Origin: Terfezia claveryi
Taxonomy: Eukaryota; Ascomycota; Pezizomycetes; Pezizales; Pezizaceae
DNA: 41,714 nucleotides
Reading direction: 5' to 3'
Assembly: GCA_015179025.1 (NCBI GenBank)
Contig: WHUX01000336.1
Span: forward strand, 1-41,714
Under the pieces are notes generated by a model that was given only the letters and a program-made list of their open reading frames with translations, had not been told where the DNA came from and made no database searches. The position numbers were made by a program, and so were the translations under genes. This document shows, piece by piece, positions 12,241-21,962 of this stretch (its first letter is position 1; each line of letters begins with the position of its first letter).

Positions 12241-12417
12241 GCTCAGAGGAGGCACCGGATGCGGGAGCTTCCCGCGGTAGAAGGAGGGTCCCGGCGGACC
12301 GTGCCATGATTCGGAGTATCATGCCGGAATCTTGGCGAGTGGCGGGTTCTGGTGTTCCACGCTCGGGACAGTCCACGCGGGGACCTTTTTGGACTGGGAG
12401 AATACGCGTGAGGCCTG

Positions 12418-12464
12418 GTAAGTCCAGATTGAACCTAATTGCGGAATTACACTAACGAAAGTAG
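12418..12464 (+). other. Intron in the unknown gene
   Basis: GTAAGT donor, ACTAAC branch point, TAG acceptor, 47 nt. Splicing joins RIRVRP to GTRPTADMEQEE in frame. Confidence 0.75.
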
Positions 12465-12790
12465 GCACTCGACCTACGGCCGATATGGAACAGGAAGAGG
12501 TTGGTGAGCATACGGGTAAAGAAGTTCAGGGTGGCAGGGTTGCAGATGATGAGGATGAGGGTGAGGATGTCCAGGAGGTCACGGATGATGAGGATCAGGG
12601 GGAAGATGATAATGGTAATGATGATAATCTGGATGAGGATGTTGAGAATCGGGCTGATGAGGGTGGGGATGCATATGTTGAGGATGGAGATGAGGGTAGG
12701 AATGATGTGGATGGGGATGGAGATGACGCGGGTAAGATAGAGTCGATTCCTTATTTCCATTTTGATAGCGAAGGGTCCGGCAGTGGATGA

Positions 12791-12986
12791 TAAAGATGTT
12801 TTTAAGGATGTGATTGAATCTCCGAGTTGCAGTTAGATCTTTTGGTTCATTTGTCAATTTGGGTGGTTAAACTGCGAGTTTTGGTATCTTGCATGTGAGG
12901 GGACTTTGTGGGAGCGTAAGGAGTGTAAGACATGAGACTCTGTAGGTACGGATAGATTGACTAGATGCGGTAATGAGATAGGAATT
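12791..12986. other. Spacer left of the Copia insertion
   Basis: No gene seen. Before the Copia insertion this was continuous with 18831 onward, giving a spacer of about 350 bp between the unknown gene and the DUF6532-like gene. Confidence 0.6.
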
Positions 12987-12991
12987 GCTGG

Positions 12992-13631
12992 TATTGAAAG
13001 GTTACTATGAGCGGAGGTATCGCGGTAGTAATTACGGAGGTAGTAGCGGTGGACAGTGGTGCTATTAAGCAGAGAGTGTGAGCGAGCAGAAGTGCGAGAG
13101 AGCAGATGGTTGAACTATGTCAAGAGTAGACAGTCTATAGAGTCTAATCGAGAAGTGTGTAGAACTAGATACAGGTGTAGGAAGCTCGTATATAATGGTA
13201 CGAGTTGAGGGTAAAGATCTAGTAAGAAAGTCTAAGTTACATAACCTAAGAATAGTATATCGTGTATATGTAAATGAAGAAATACATAGAGGGGTGTGAC
13301 TGAGACAGTAATATGAGTCAACGAATATAACAGAAAGTCATAGAAGAGATGATCGTTGAGTCATGACAACTGAGACAAGTAAGCAGTAACCTTAAGTAGT
13401 AAAGCAGCATCATGCAACGATAATAGATACTAAGTTAGGAAAGTAAGCAGAGATAATAAGAACATGTGAACGACATGTGAACACATGTGAAAGAAATAAT
13501 ACAGAAGTCCTTAATCGGGTAGCAAGTGTCCATATTGGGTATCAGCATGATGTGGAAGTAATCGTAAGAGAGAACGATGTATTGTATGGAAAAGACTTAA
13601 CTATATCGAAAAGAAATGATTATTTTCAACA
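12992..13631 (-). repeat. 3' LTR of the Copia element
   Basis: 640 bp, near-identical to 18186-18825. It contains three CACATGTG/ACATGTGA motifs at about 13465-13492 that may act as enhancer-like sites. Confidence 0.95.
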
Positions 13632-13642
13632 CCCCTTCTCAC
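13632..13642 (-). other. Polypurine tract of the Copia element
   Basis: Minus-strand GTGAGAAGGGG lies directly against the 3' LTR, the expected start of plus-strand DNA synthesis. Confidence 0.85.
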
Positions 13643-13645
13643 TTG

Positions 13646-16600
13646 TTATCCCATGATTAATCCTTTGAGATAGGAGAACCGTGGACCAGGAAAGGCCTTT
13701 GTGCATATGTCCGCTGGATTTTGTTCACCAGGAATGTGCAACAGCGTGATAGTGCCGGAGTTAACGAGTTCGCGGACGAAGTGGTAAGCAACGTCGATAT
13801 GCTTTGACTTATCGGAGATTCGAGGATTATGAGACAGGTCGATAGAGCCGTTATTGTCACAAGAGAGGGCAGAGGGAATATCTTTGAAAGAGAGCTCACT
13901 TAGTGCATTCTGAAGCCAAATTTGTTGTTTAGCAGCAGTAGAACCAGCAATGTATTCTGCTTCAGTAGTGGAGGTTGTCACGCATTTTTGTTTTTGTGAT
14001 CTCCAGCAGATGGTACAAGAGGCGAGCTTGAAGATATATCCTGAGGTCGACCGTCGAGTGTTACGACATCCAGCGAAGTCTGAATCAGTAAATCCTTCGA
14101 GTGAAAGAGGTTGTCCGAGTTTGTAGGTCAAGGTAAGATTGCGAGTACCCTTAAGGTAGCGTAGGACTCGTTTAACTGCTCCGAGGTGATCCTTCGATGG
14201 TTTGTGAGAGAATTGTGAGAGAAGAGTTACAGAGTAAGCCAGGTCAGGACGTGTTCCAATAACTGCATACATGAGTGATCCAACGATTTGTTGATAGAGG
14301 GAGATGTCAGTAACCTCATCTTCATCTGTGCATTGTCGAAGAATATGGTTCGAATCAAGAGGAAGAGTGACGGGGTTGCAGTCCATCATACCGAAACGTT
14401 CGAGAATCTTGTCGATGTAGGAGGATTGGGATAGTGTGATACTGTGCTTAGAGTACTCAATTCGAATTCCTAGAAGCCAATGTAAGCTACCCATATCAGT
14501 TAACTTAAACTCTCGTTTGAGTGACTGTTTGGTAGACTTCATAATGGCTGAGTCTTTATATCCGAATAAAGTAATGTCGTCGACATAAAGGGCGAGTATG
14601 ATTGTGCCAGACTTATGGACGAAGACGCAGGGGTCAAAGGCACAAGCAGAGAAACCTATTGTCAGGAGGAAAGATGTTAATCGTCCATACCACTGACGAG
14701 GAGACTGCTTTAATCCATAAATGGATCGGTTAAGTTTAGCACACATGCCGTCAATCCGGGTGCCTTCCGGGAGTTGCATGTAGATTATTTCATTCAAAGA
14801 GCCATAAAGAAAGGCTGCTTTGATATCCATTTGTTGAGGTTCCCATTGGAAGTGGGCAGATAAAGCGATAAGGAGGCGGAGAGAGTCGTATCGGACGACA
14901 GGAGAGAAGATTTCATCGAAGTCTGTGCCGGGTTGTTGAGAGAAACCTTGAGCAACTAGACGAGCCTTGTACCGATCGATATTCCCATTAGCATCTCGCT
15001 TAATCTTAAATACCCACTTGCTTCCAATAATATTCCTATCTTATGGTGTTGGAACCACTTTCCAAACATCTTGATCCTTCATAGCTTCTAACTCTTTGTT
15101 CATAGCCTTTCTCCATTTTTCTTCATCAGGTGAGTTAACAGCCTGTTTAAAGGTTCGAGGTTCATCACCATGTTGTAAGACTAAAGCGATCAACACTTTA
15201 TCTTCTTCGTTATCCTCATCAAAGACTTCGGGTGGGTCTTCGATTAATCTAGAACGACCATCAAACTGTATCTTTGTACCAATTATGGGGACGATAGGAG
15301 CTTGTGCAGTTCCGAATTTGATTGGTTTAAAAACAGCTCGACCTGCCTTGGTAATGGTTGTAGGTCTAACTATTTTTCCGCTAACGATTCGGGTAAAGTT
15401 TCCATCGTTAGAGTCATCGGGTAAAGATTGTCGAAGGTCTTGAGGAAGTGAAGTAAGTGGTGAATATTCATCTCGATTTTGAGGTGGAGGAGGTAAGTGA
15501 ACTTGTGGAGTGGGTTTGGATATAGGTCCAGGAGCTGGTAGAGGAGGTGATGACGTTGCAGTTGATGTTAGAGGAATAGGTGGTGAGGAAGTAGTTGTAT
15601 CCGATGTTGTTTCAGTCGATGGGAAAGGGTCATACCAGGGAACCATGCTTTATGAACGAGTGGGTGTCCCTTGAAATACCATTCTTCTGCTTGTTTTGGA
15701 TTTCGTATACACCATTGTTGCCAGAGATATTCGTTTGGGAATTCTGTGCTAGTGTATGGGATTACTTCAAGTGGAGAAGTAGGAGGAGAAGCAGTATTCG
15801 TAGTTGGTGACTGTGATGGATTAGTCGAGTTAGTGTAGGTGGAGGTACCCCTTCTGGAGTTGTACTCGGTCCGAAAATGACATCTTGTGCTCGAACTGTA
15901 TAAGTATGCTTTCTAGAAGGTACATGGACCTTATAGATAGCTGTGCTATTAGTGTAACCAATGAATATACCTTTTCAGCCCGTGGTAGGAGTTTACTGCC
16001 TGCAGGTCGTCGTTCCTCAGGTATGTGTATATAACATTCCTTACCGAAGGGTTGAAGGTGAGAGATGGTAGGTTTATTGCCGTGAAAGACCTCGTAGGGA
16101 GTCTTCCCTTTGACAGCACTATGAGGTGACCGATTTCGAAGATAGGTCGAAGTTGAGCATGCTTCAGCCCAGAATCTTTTGTCCATATTTGTCAACATAG
16201 CCCTCATCATGTTCTGTATTGTTCGGTTGAAGCGTTCAGCTACACCATTAGATTCATGAGAGTAAGGGGGCGTTAGTTCATGCACGATGCCTTTTGACTT
16301 AAAGAACTGTTCAAGATCTTTGTTAACATACTCTCCACCATTGTCAGTATGAAACCGTTTAACATGGTGTGACGTTTGCTTTTCAACCAAGGTAACAAAG
16401 TCTTGGATTGATTTGGTTGAGTCGGATTTCTGTTTAAGGAAGTAGACCCAAGAAGCACGAGAGTAGTCATCAATAAGTGTATGAAGTAGCTTGCTCCACC
16501 AAAAGAGGGTGTGGGGAGTTTACCACTAAGATCTGAGTGAATGAGTTCGAGAATATTGGAGGCACGAGATGTTGTAGACTTAGGGACAGAGTGAGTAGAT

Positions 16601-18108
16601 TTGGCGAGTATGCATGGCTCGCAATGATAGTTATCAGGGGGTGTTGGAAGAATATCACCGTCAGAGTAGAGTTCTTTATGTTTGAGGACAGTAATGGCTT
16701 GATGACCGAATGACTGATGCCAGTGATCGATTGTTTTTCGAGAGGAAGAAACCAATGCCTTTTCATTTGACTCAATAATAAACGGGAGACTTCCAACAAA
16801 TTCCACCATAAATAACACAGAATCATTGCCTTTCTTCGTAACATAAAACCCAGAGTCCGTAGAAAAAGTGGAAAGACGAGATCGAACAGCATTCCAAGAA
16901 AACAGTGAGTGACCAAGAGAAGGAACATATCGAACATTGACAAGACGAACAGTGGAAGTAGAGCCGTTAGGGAGTAGACAGTTAAGAAGGACTGTCCCTT
17001 TTCCTTTAGCTTCGAGGAGATTATTGCCAGCTCCTTCTACAGTTCCACTATCCTCTGAAAAGTTCTCGAAGTGTCCTATGTCGTTGGTCATGTGAGCACT
17101 GCACGCTGTATCGAATTTCCAGATAGTTTTTCGGGATGGGTTACTGACGCTGAGAGCCTCGTCCTTAGAGCTACCAGAGCTGCCAACGATAAGAGCCTGT
17201 TCCTTCTTGTCTTCCTTCTTTTTATCCTTCTTCTTATCCTCGTTTGACTTCTTCAACTTCTGGCATTTCTGCCATGTGTGACCTGTATATTTGCCGAGTT
17301 GATGCTTTTTGCAATAGGTGCATTCCACATCGGAGTCCTTGTTCTGTTGTTGTGATTGCTGCTGTTGAGGCTTGCCTTTCTTCTTGAAGGAGGCAGAGAG
17401 AGCAGTGTCCCGTTTTTCGATTTCGGAACCAACAGAGAGGAGTCGTAATTTTGCATCAGCATATGTAAGGTCGGACTTAGTTGAGAGGTTGTCGACTATA
17501 TTGGAGTGATGTTCGACGAGGAAGGAGAGAAGAATATCCCTTTTGGCTTCGTCCTTATCAAGGAAAGTGCGGAGGGATTTGCGATATTCATCTGAAGAGC
17601 CAGTGAGAGAGTAAAGTCGAGACCACTCAGTCTCATATTGCTCAATGAAGTCGGCGAAGGAGGTAGTAGGAGTGTAGGTTGAGGCTAGAGTGAAGAGTGT
17701 GCGCAGTTGGTGTACGAAAGAGAATGGGGTATCACGGTAATACTGGTCTTTGAGATGAGTCCAGATTTCGTGTGGTGAATCAAACTTGGAGACGACCTTC
17801 AGTATAGGTTTGCTGATAACCTGTATTAGCATGAGGATAGCTTGATTTTCCATAGCTGCGAAGAGTTCTTTCTCTTCTTGTGTCGCATCTGTCGCAGGTT
17901 TAAGTCCTTCAATAACAAGTTCCTTACAACCCATGCCTCTCATAATCATCTTGACAGTATCAGCCCAGTCTTCGTAGTTGTCTTTGCCGGTAAGTGACTC
18001 AATATTATCGAGTTTGACTGGAATAGGCTTGAAGTCTTTCGGTGGTCGGAAGATAGAAGGTACAGCCTTTCCTTTACCGCCAGAACCAGAACCTGAACCG
18101 GATGCCAT
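13646..18108 (-). pseudogene. Copia gag-pol polyprotein, lightly damaged
   Basis: Starts MASGSGSGSGGKGK at 18108. Gag shows a UBN2-like stretch (DNYEDWADTVKMIMRGMG) and a widened zinc knuckle CX2CX10HX4C (CTYCKKHQLGKYTGHTWQKC). Protease: WKFDTACSAHMT. Integrase: HWHQSFGHQ with CEPC, then Asp in IHSDLSG, FHTDNGGEY and SHESNGVAE (D,D35E). Reverse transcriptase: ALYVDDITLFG intact. RNase H: GFTDSDFAGC and STTEAEYIAG, ending YLKGLIMG. Damage is small: a 1-nt frameshift near 16480 (IDDYSRASWVYF continues in another frame), a second near 15970, and an in-frame TAA at about 15041. The order PR-IN-RT-RH is the Copia order. Recently active but inactive as written. Confidence 0.95.
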
Positions 18109-18173
18109 GGTATAGATATGTGTGGGAGGGAAGATGAATGCAAGAAAGTTATCGAGTTGTCCTGAGCTATTCC

Positions 18174-18185
18174 GGGCTCATAACC
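18174..18185 (-). other. Primer-binding site matching the initiator tRNA-Met anticodon arm
   Basis: The plus strand reads GGGCTCATAACC directly against the 5' LTR. This equals the GGG stem, CUCAUAA loop and CC of the initiator methionine tRNA anticodon arm. Elements such as Drosophila copia and yeast Ty5 prime with a half tRNA-iMet cut in this arm; the same mode is inferred here. Confidence 0.8.
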
Positions 18186-18825
18186 TATTGAAAGGTTACT
18201 ATGAGCGGAGGTATCGCGGTAGTAATTACGGAGGTAGTAGCGGTGGACAGTGGTGCTATTAAGCAGAGAGTGCGAGCGAGCAGAAGTGCGAGAGAGCAGA
18301 TGGTTGAACTATGTCGAGAGTAGACAGTCTATAGAGTCTAATCGAGAAGTGTGTAGAACTAGATACAGGTGTAGGAAGCTCGTATATAATGGTACGAGTT
18401 GAGGGTAAAGATCTAGTAAGAAAGTCTAAGTTACATAACCTAAGAATAGTATATCGTGTATATGTAAATGAAGAAATACATAGAGGTGTGCGACTGAGAC
18501 AGTAATATGAGTCAACGAATATAACAGAAAGTCATAGAAGAGATGATCGTTGAGTCATGACAACTGAGACAAGTAAGCAGTAACCTTAAGTAGTAAAGCA
18601 GCATCATGCAACGATAATAGATACTAAGTTAGGAAAGTAAGCAGAGATAATAAAAACATGTGAACGACATGTGAACACATGTGAAAGAAATAATACAGAA
18701 GTCCTTAATCGGGTAGCAAGTGTCCATATTGGGTATCAGCATGATGTGGAAGTAATCATAAGAGAGAACGATGTATTGTATGGAAAAGACTTAACTATAT
18801 CGAAAAGAAATGATTATTTTCAACA
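18186..18825 (-). repeat. 5' LTR of the Copia element
   Basis: 640 bp partner of 12992-13631. Its outer edge is followed by the GCTGG target duplication. Confidence 0.95.
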
Positions 18826-19014
18826 GCTGGTACACACATGGAACTACAATAGGTAACATGGGTTGACATAAAAGCTCTCTTTCTCGTCCCTACACGAACT
18901 TCAACAACTTCACCAACTCCTCCTATCCTAAATCCAAATCTCTCTCCCAACGTACACCAGGAAGATACTTTGCACAACCAAATCTCTCTCCTAGTGTACG
19001 CCAAGGAGATATTA

Positions 19015-20904
19015 ATGCCTCGAGGAAAGAAAACGAAGGGCAAGGAGAAGGCGCCGAATCTCAAACGCCCACCTTCAACACAGGACCTGCGAAAGGACTC
19101 CACCACATCTGACGGAGATAGTACCAGTCCGGGTGTGTCCTCAAAGTTCAACGCTGTGATTAACTTTCCTTCAGCAACAGCAGTCAATGCCTCTTCCGGA
19201 GACCCCCCCGCCACATCCGGGTCTATTAGGGAACGCGAGCCACCAGCAGCAGGACCAGCCAACCCACCAATGACCCCCAGGAAACGAGCAGGAAGCTCGC
19301 TCACAAGGATACGTATGGAGCCTGGTGAAACTACTAAGCATTCGGAAAACAATTTCTCATGGTGTAAACTAGATTCGCAAAAAAGGCGCAGTACACCACT
19401 CACACCTCAACTACTTCAGACACCGAGTGTATTTAGTGATCCCTTCCGAGTAATTCGATGCATTGCTGATTCGTATTAGGGTGCTAGCGGGGCTCGATCT
19501 CGAGGCACACCAGATGAATCCCCACTCAGGAGTTTGTTTTCAAATTGGAGTGGTGTTTCATCACCGTCGACATCCCTGGAATCCCCAATGTCTATAAGAT
19601 CTCGCATAGCACTAGATGATGATACCCCTGCTAGGATCAGCATGGCGGAAGGAGCCAAACGCCAAAAGCGAAACCGCTCAATCACGCAGTTCACCGGGCT
19701 TCTGCGAGATATGACAGAAACGGCAGTGAACAGGTTAGAGACTATCACGCTATTTGAGGAGCCATTCCCAGACCCTCAGCGTGCGGAAGACATTCTCGCA
19801 AAGGCATGGCGAGAAGCGGAGACCTACCATCTGCACGATCATTCTCGTGACAACAAGATTGATTCATATGTAAGGCACAGTATCGTATTTGTCGCGAGGT
19901 GGACACTGAGAGTGTAAACGTAGCTTCGGAGTGTGCAAACGCGGACACGATCACACCTGGCATCAGAGGCGAGGAAGAACATTGCATTGTTGTATCAATT
20001 TGACCGGAACACCTCGAAGGAATACATCCGGGACCATGTGGGTCGATTGTTGAAACGAGATCGGTTTACGTGCGCTGAGAGTCTTCGCAAGGTATGTCAT
20101 CATCTGCCAGCGCTTTTGCGAAACTGACATGATGCAATAATCAAGACTTGTGGTTATCGATTTCGCGCACAAGAAGGAGTCGACCTCATCTATCAGCATT
20201 ATTTCAATGGCCGGAAGAAACACGGGAATATCGACTCAAGCTTCATAAAGCAGATAAGTGGTCCCTTCATGTGTTTCATCTTCACAGCCTTATACCATGC
20301 CCTCAGCGCCTGGGAAAGTGGGGAATATGAACTTGTGGCCGAGTTTAGTTATCTTAATTGTAATGGTACGTTATAGTGTAGTGGTTATACGGATCGAGAT
20401 TGCTAACGTGGGGCAGATGTCTATAAGAGGCTGCTTGATCAATGGCGGCAATACCCGACAAGCGTGCAAGAGATGATTCTGCAGGTGACACGTTCCGAGA
20501 TAGTGAAGAAGGGACAGCACAGCGGAAAGAAGGTGAGGTGGCAGCAAAATAGAGCCTATGAGGTGGACCCTGAGGAGGTAGCAGCGTTCTCGAGACAGCT
20601 CACGGAAGAACTGAGGACTGCGGGTGTTGACTGTTTCCAAGGACGAAGAAAAGAGGAGGACCATGGAAGTACGACAGAGGAGGACATTTGGGCCAGCGAC
20701 GGGCCAACAAATATGGAGGAAGAAGGGGATGAGGGCATTGGAGAGGCAACTATCACCGGCATTGATACCACGTCAGCGGGGGAAGAGGACGCAGAGGACG
20801 AGGAGGAGGAGGACGAGGAGGACGAGGAGGAGGAGGACGAGGAGGACGAGGAGGAGGAAGAAGAAGAAGAAGAAAGCATGGACGGAAGAGAGAAGGAATC
20901 TTAG
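19015..20904 (+). CDS. DUF6532-like fungal protein, three introns, acidic tail
   Basis: Start chosen at MPRGKKTKGKEK (19015), a basic N-terminus; an in-frame upstream ATG at 18970 is possible. A Ser/Pro-rich region follows, then the conserved core beginning ITQFTGLLRDMTETAVNRLE. Three introns restore one frame: 19870-19923, 20092-20145 and 20366-20416. They give DSY-LRSVQTRTRSHLASEARK, FTCAESLRK-TCGYRFRAQEG and FSYLNCN-DVYKRLLDQW. The pattern (paired helices, CGYRF..GVDLIYQHYF, FTALYHALSAWESGEY, LLDQW) is that of the fungal DUF6532 family, whose function is unknown. The C-terminus is a long Glu/Asp run ending MDGREKES. One in-frame TAG lies at 19477-19479; it ends a GT..AG stretch of only 30 nt (19450-19479), so it is either a nonsense mutation or an odd intron. 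Confidence 0.7.
19870..19923 (+). other. Intron 1 of the DUF6532-like gene
   Basis: GTAAGG donor and CGTAG acceptor, 54 nt; removal keeps the conserved core in frame. Confidence 0.75.
20092..20145 (+). other. Intron 2 of the DUF6532-like gene
   Basis: GTATGT donor, CTGAC branch point, TCAAG acceptor, 54 nt; removal joins SLRK to TCGYRF in frame. Confidence 0.78.
20366..20416 (+). other. Intron 3 of the DUF6532-like gene
   Basis: GTACGT donor, GCTAAC branch point, GGCAG acceptor, 51 nt; removal joins YLNCN to DVYKRLLDQW in frame. Confidence 0.82.
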
Positions 20905-21355
20905 GGTACAGTGGGGATACGGGCCTGGGAAGAGAAGAATGATTAGGGGTAATAGAGTGCGAAAGGGGTTACGAGGGGCTAGTAGGACAAGGAACAGGGT
21001 TGCTATTTGTTTTTGGGATTTTCTTTTCATTTGGATTTGGCAGGGTTATGTAGGGATAATAAGGGACAGAGGGTTTTTAGCGGGGATATTTGTATATAAC
21101 GAGAGAATGTGTGGGACAGGATAACGGAGGGAACAGATTTTCGATTTAGGTCAGGATAACACCAATGGGGGATTACGGAATGGATACATAGTTAGGACAC
21201 GTATGGTAGATTGAATTGCAAGAAATGGGTTCGGCATGGGACGTGAAAGAGACTCTAATAGCACCGTGATATAATTAAGAAGAGTGAGTAGAAAGAAACG
21301 AAGGGAAACACACACCGGGAGGGCACTAGGGATGGTTAGCACTCGAAGGAATGAG
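20905..21355. other. Spacer downstream of the DUF6532-like gene
   Basis: Purine-rich sequence with no gene I can support; probably the gene's 3' untranslated region and flank. Confidence 0.5.
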
Positions 21356-21946
21356 GAGCGAAGCAAGTAAGAGAAAGTCAGTTGACAGTGGACACCTGGT
21401 GCCCGGAGGGAGGGAATATAGACACATGGCATCCTCAGGCAGAAGAGATGGACCCTTAACGCCCGGAGGCACGGAAGTTAGCCTAACCGGCGCAGAGAAT
21501 GTGGATGCCTGGCGCCAGGAGGCAGGGGATTTGGACACAGAGCGTCCAGAGACAGGGGGCACCAGGAGGCAGGGAATTTCGACACTTGGCGTCCTGAGGC
21601 AGAGGAGGTAGACACTTGACGCCCGGAGGGAGGGAGTATAGACAAATGGCGTCCTCAGGCAGAGGAGATGGACACTTGACGCCCGGAGGCACGGAAGTTA
21701 GCCCTTGGCATCCAGCGCAGAAAATGTGGATGCCTGGCGCCAGGTGTCAGGGGATTTGGACACTGAGCGTCCGGAGGCACGAGGGTAGAAGCTGGATGCC
21801 AGAGGGAGCGAAATTAGACACCTGGCGTCCGGAGGCAGCCACTTGGAGGGTAGAGCATCATGAAGACGGATATCCGGACATCTGCATCCCAGAATGTCAG
21901 TTTGCCTTTTGGACGCCGGAGGCGCCAGCGGCACGAGAGGCAAACT
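21356..21946 (-). repeat. Subterminal repeat array, right end
   Basis: Irregular repeats built on GACACxTGGCGTCCGGAGGCA with spacings of about 35-40 bp. A longer block is duplicated about 220 bp apart: GCCCGGAGGGAGGGAATATA near 21400 recurs near 21621, each followed by GACA.ATGGC.TCCTCAGGCAG. Read on the minus strand the core (TGCCTCCGGACGCC) matches the TGCCTCC..GG.CGCC theme of the left array, giving a mirror-image layout. Confidence 0.72.
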
Positions 21947-21962
21947 ATATTTCTTCCTGATG
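21947..21962 (-). repeat. Right terminal inverted repeat
   Basis: The plus strand ends TATTTCTTCCTGATG; inverted it is CATCAGGAAGAAATA, matching 5219 onward for 12 bases exactly. Confidence 0.6.

Larger units (their letters stand above)
10555..12790 (+). pseudogene. Unknown spliced gene with Pro-rich, Lys-rich and acidic segments
   Basis: Not recognised. The start ATG at 10555 opens MPLKKRRFDNAG, a basic stretch that could be a nuclear localisation signal. A folded-looking segment follows (TLYQVWRSCMQRAMSDFG, then ESGRMKFAELCEWGAG). A TGA at 10903-10905 interrupts the frame (CGA would give KKARKSRQ), and the frame then continues through a Pro/Ala-rich region to about 11350. Frames change in the middle part (about 11350-11990), where an indel or intron is likely. 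A Lys/Gly-rich repeat (KGKT, AAKGKT, KQGSKG) follows. Two introns close cleanly, 12189-12240 (GTGAGT, branch GCTAAC) and 12418-12464 (GTAAGT, branch ACTAAC). They join GELI-type sequence to SEEAPDAG and then to a final Asp/Glu-rich exon ending SEGSGSG. A chromatin or DNA-binding role is only a guess. The splice signals argue for a once-real gene carried by the surrounding transposon. Confidence 0.6.
12992..18825 (-). mobile_element. Near-complete Ty1/Copia retrotransposon, young insertion
   Basis: Two 640-bp LTRs flank one gag-pol unit on the minus strand. A perfect 5-bp target duplication GCTGG lies at 12987-12991 and 18826-18830. The LTRs differ at about six positions (five transitions, one transversion), roughly 99% identity. 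The LTR begins TGTTGAAA and ends TTTCAATA in element orientation, so the usual CA end is TA. A primer site and a polypurine tract abut the LTRs exactly. The insertion splits the Plavaka-type segment between its two cargo genes. Confidence 0.96.
5219..21962. mobile_element. Putative giant Plavaka-type (CACTA superfamily) DNA transposon with cargo genes
   Basis: The left end starts CATCAGGAAGAA at 5219 and the right end is its inverted copy finishing at 21962. Both are followed inward by an ATAT stretch and a 0.6-0.7 kb array of GC-rich repeats in inverted orientation. Between them lie a Plavaka-like transposase (minus), an unknown gene and a DUF6532-like gene (both plus). Without the nested Copia insertion the element would be about 10.9 kb. 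If the ends are taken as ATCAGG and CCTGAT, a 2-bp GC direct repeat flanks it. The outer flanks belong to different retroelements (Gypsy B and Copia F), so an unbroken insertion site is not proven. It could instead be two related elements joined by rearrangement. Confidence 0.55.

Noticed and set aside
12452..12857. Antisense Ile-rich and His/Pro-rich open frames
   Set aside because: Complement of the GATGAT/GAGGAT acidic tail of the unknown gene.
20556..20879. Antisense poly-Ser open frame
   Set aside because: It is the complement of the Glu/Asp codon run of the DUF6532-like gene.
5219..21962. Gypsy B RT continuing directly across the Plavaka-type segment
   Set aside because: The sequence after 21962 reads as Copia linker, not the upstream part of a Gypsy RT, so a clean insertion into Gypsy B cannot be claimed.
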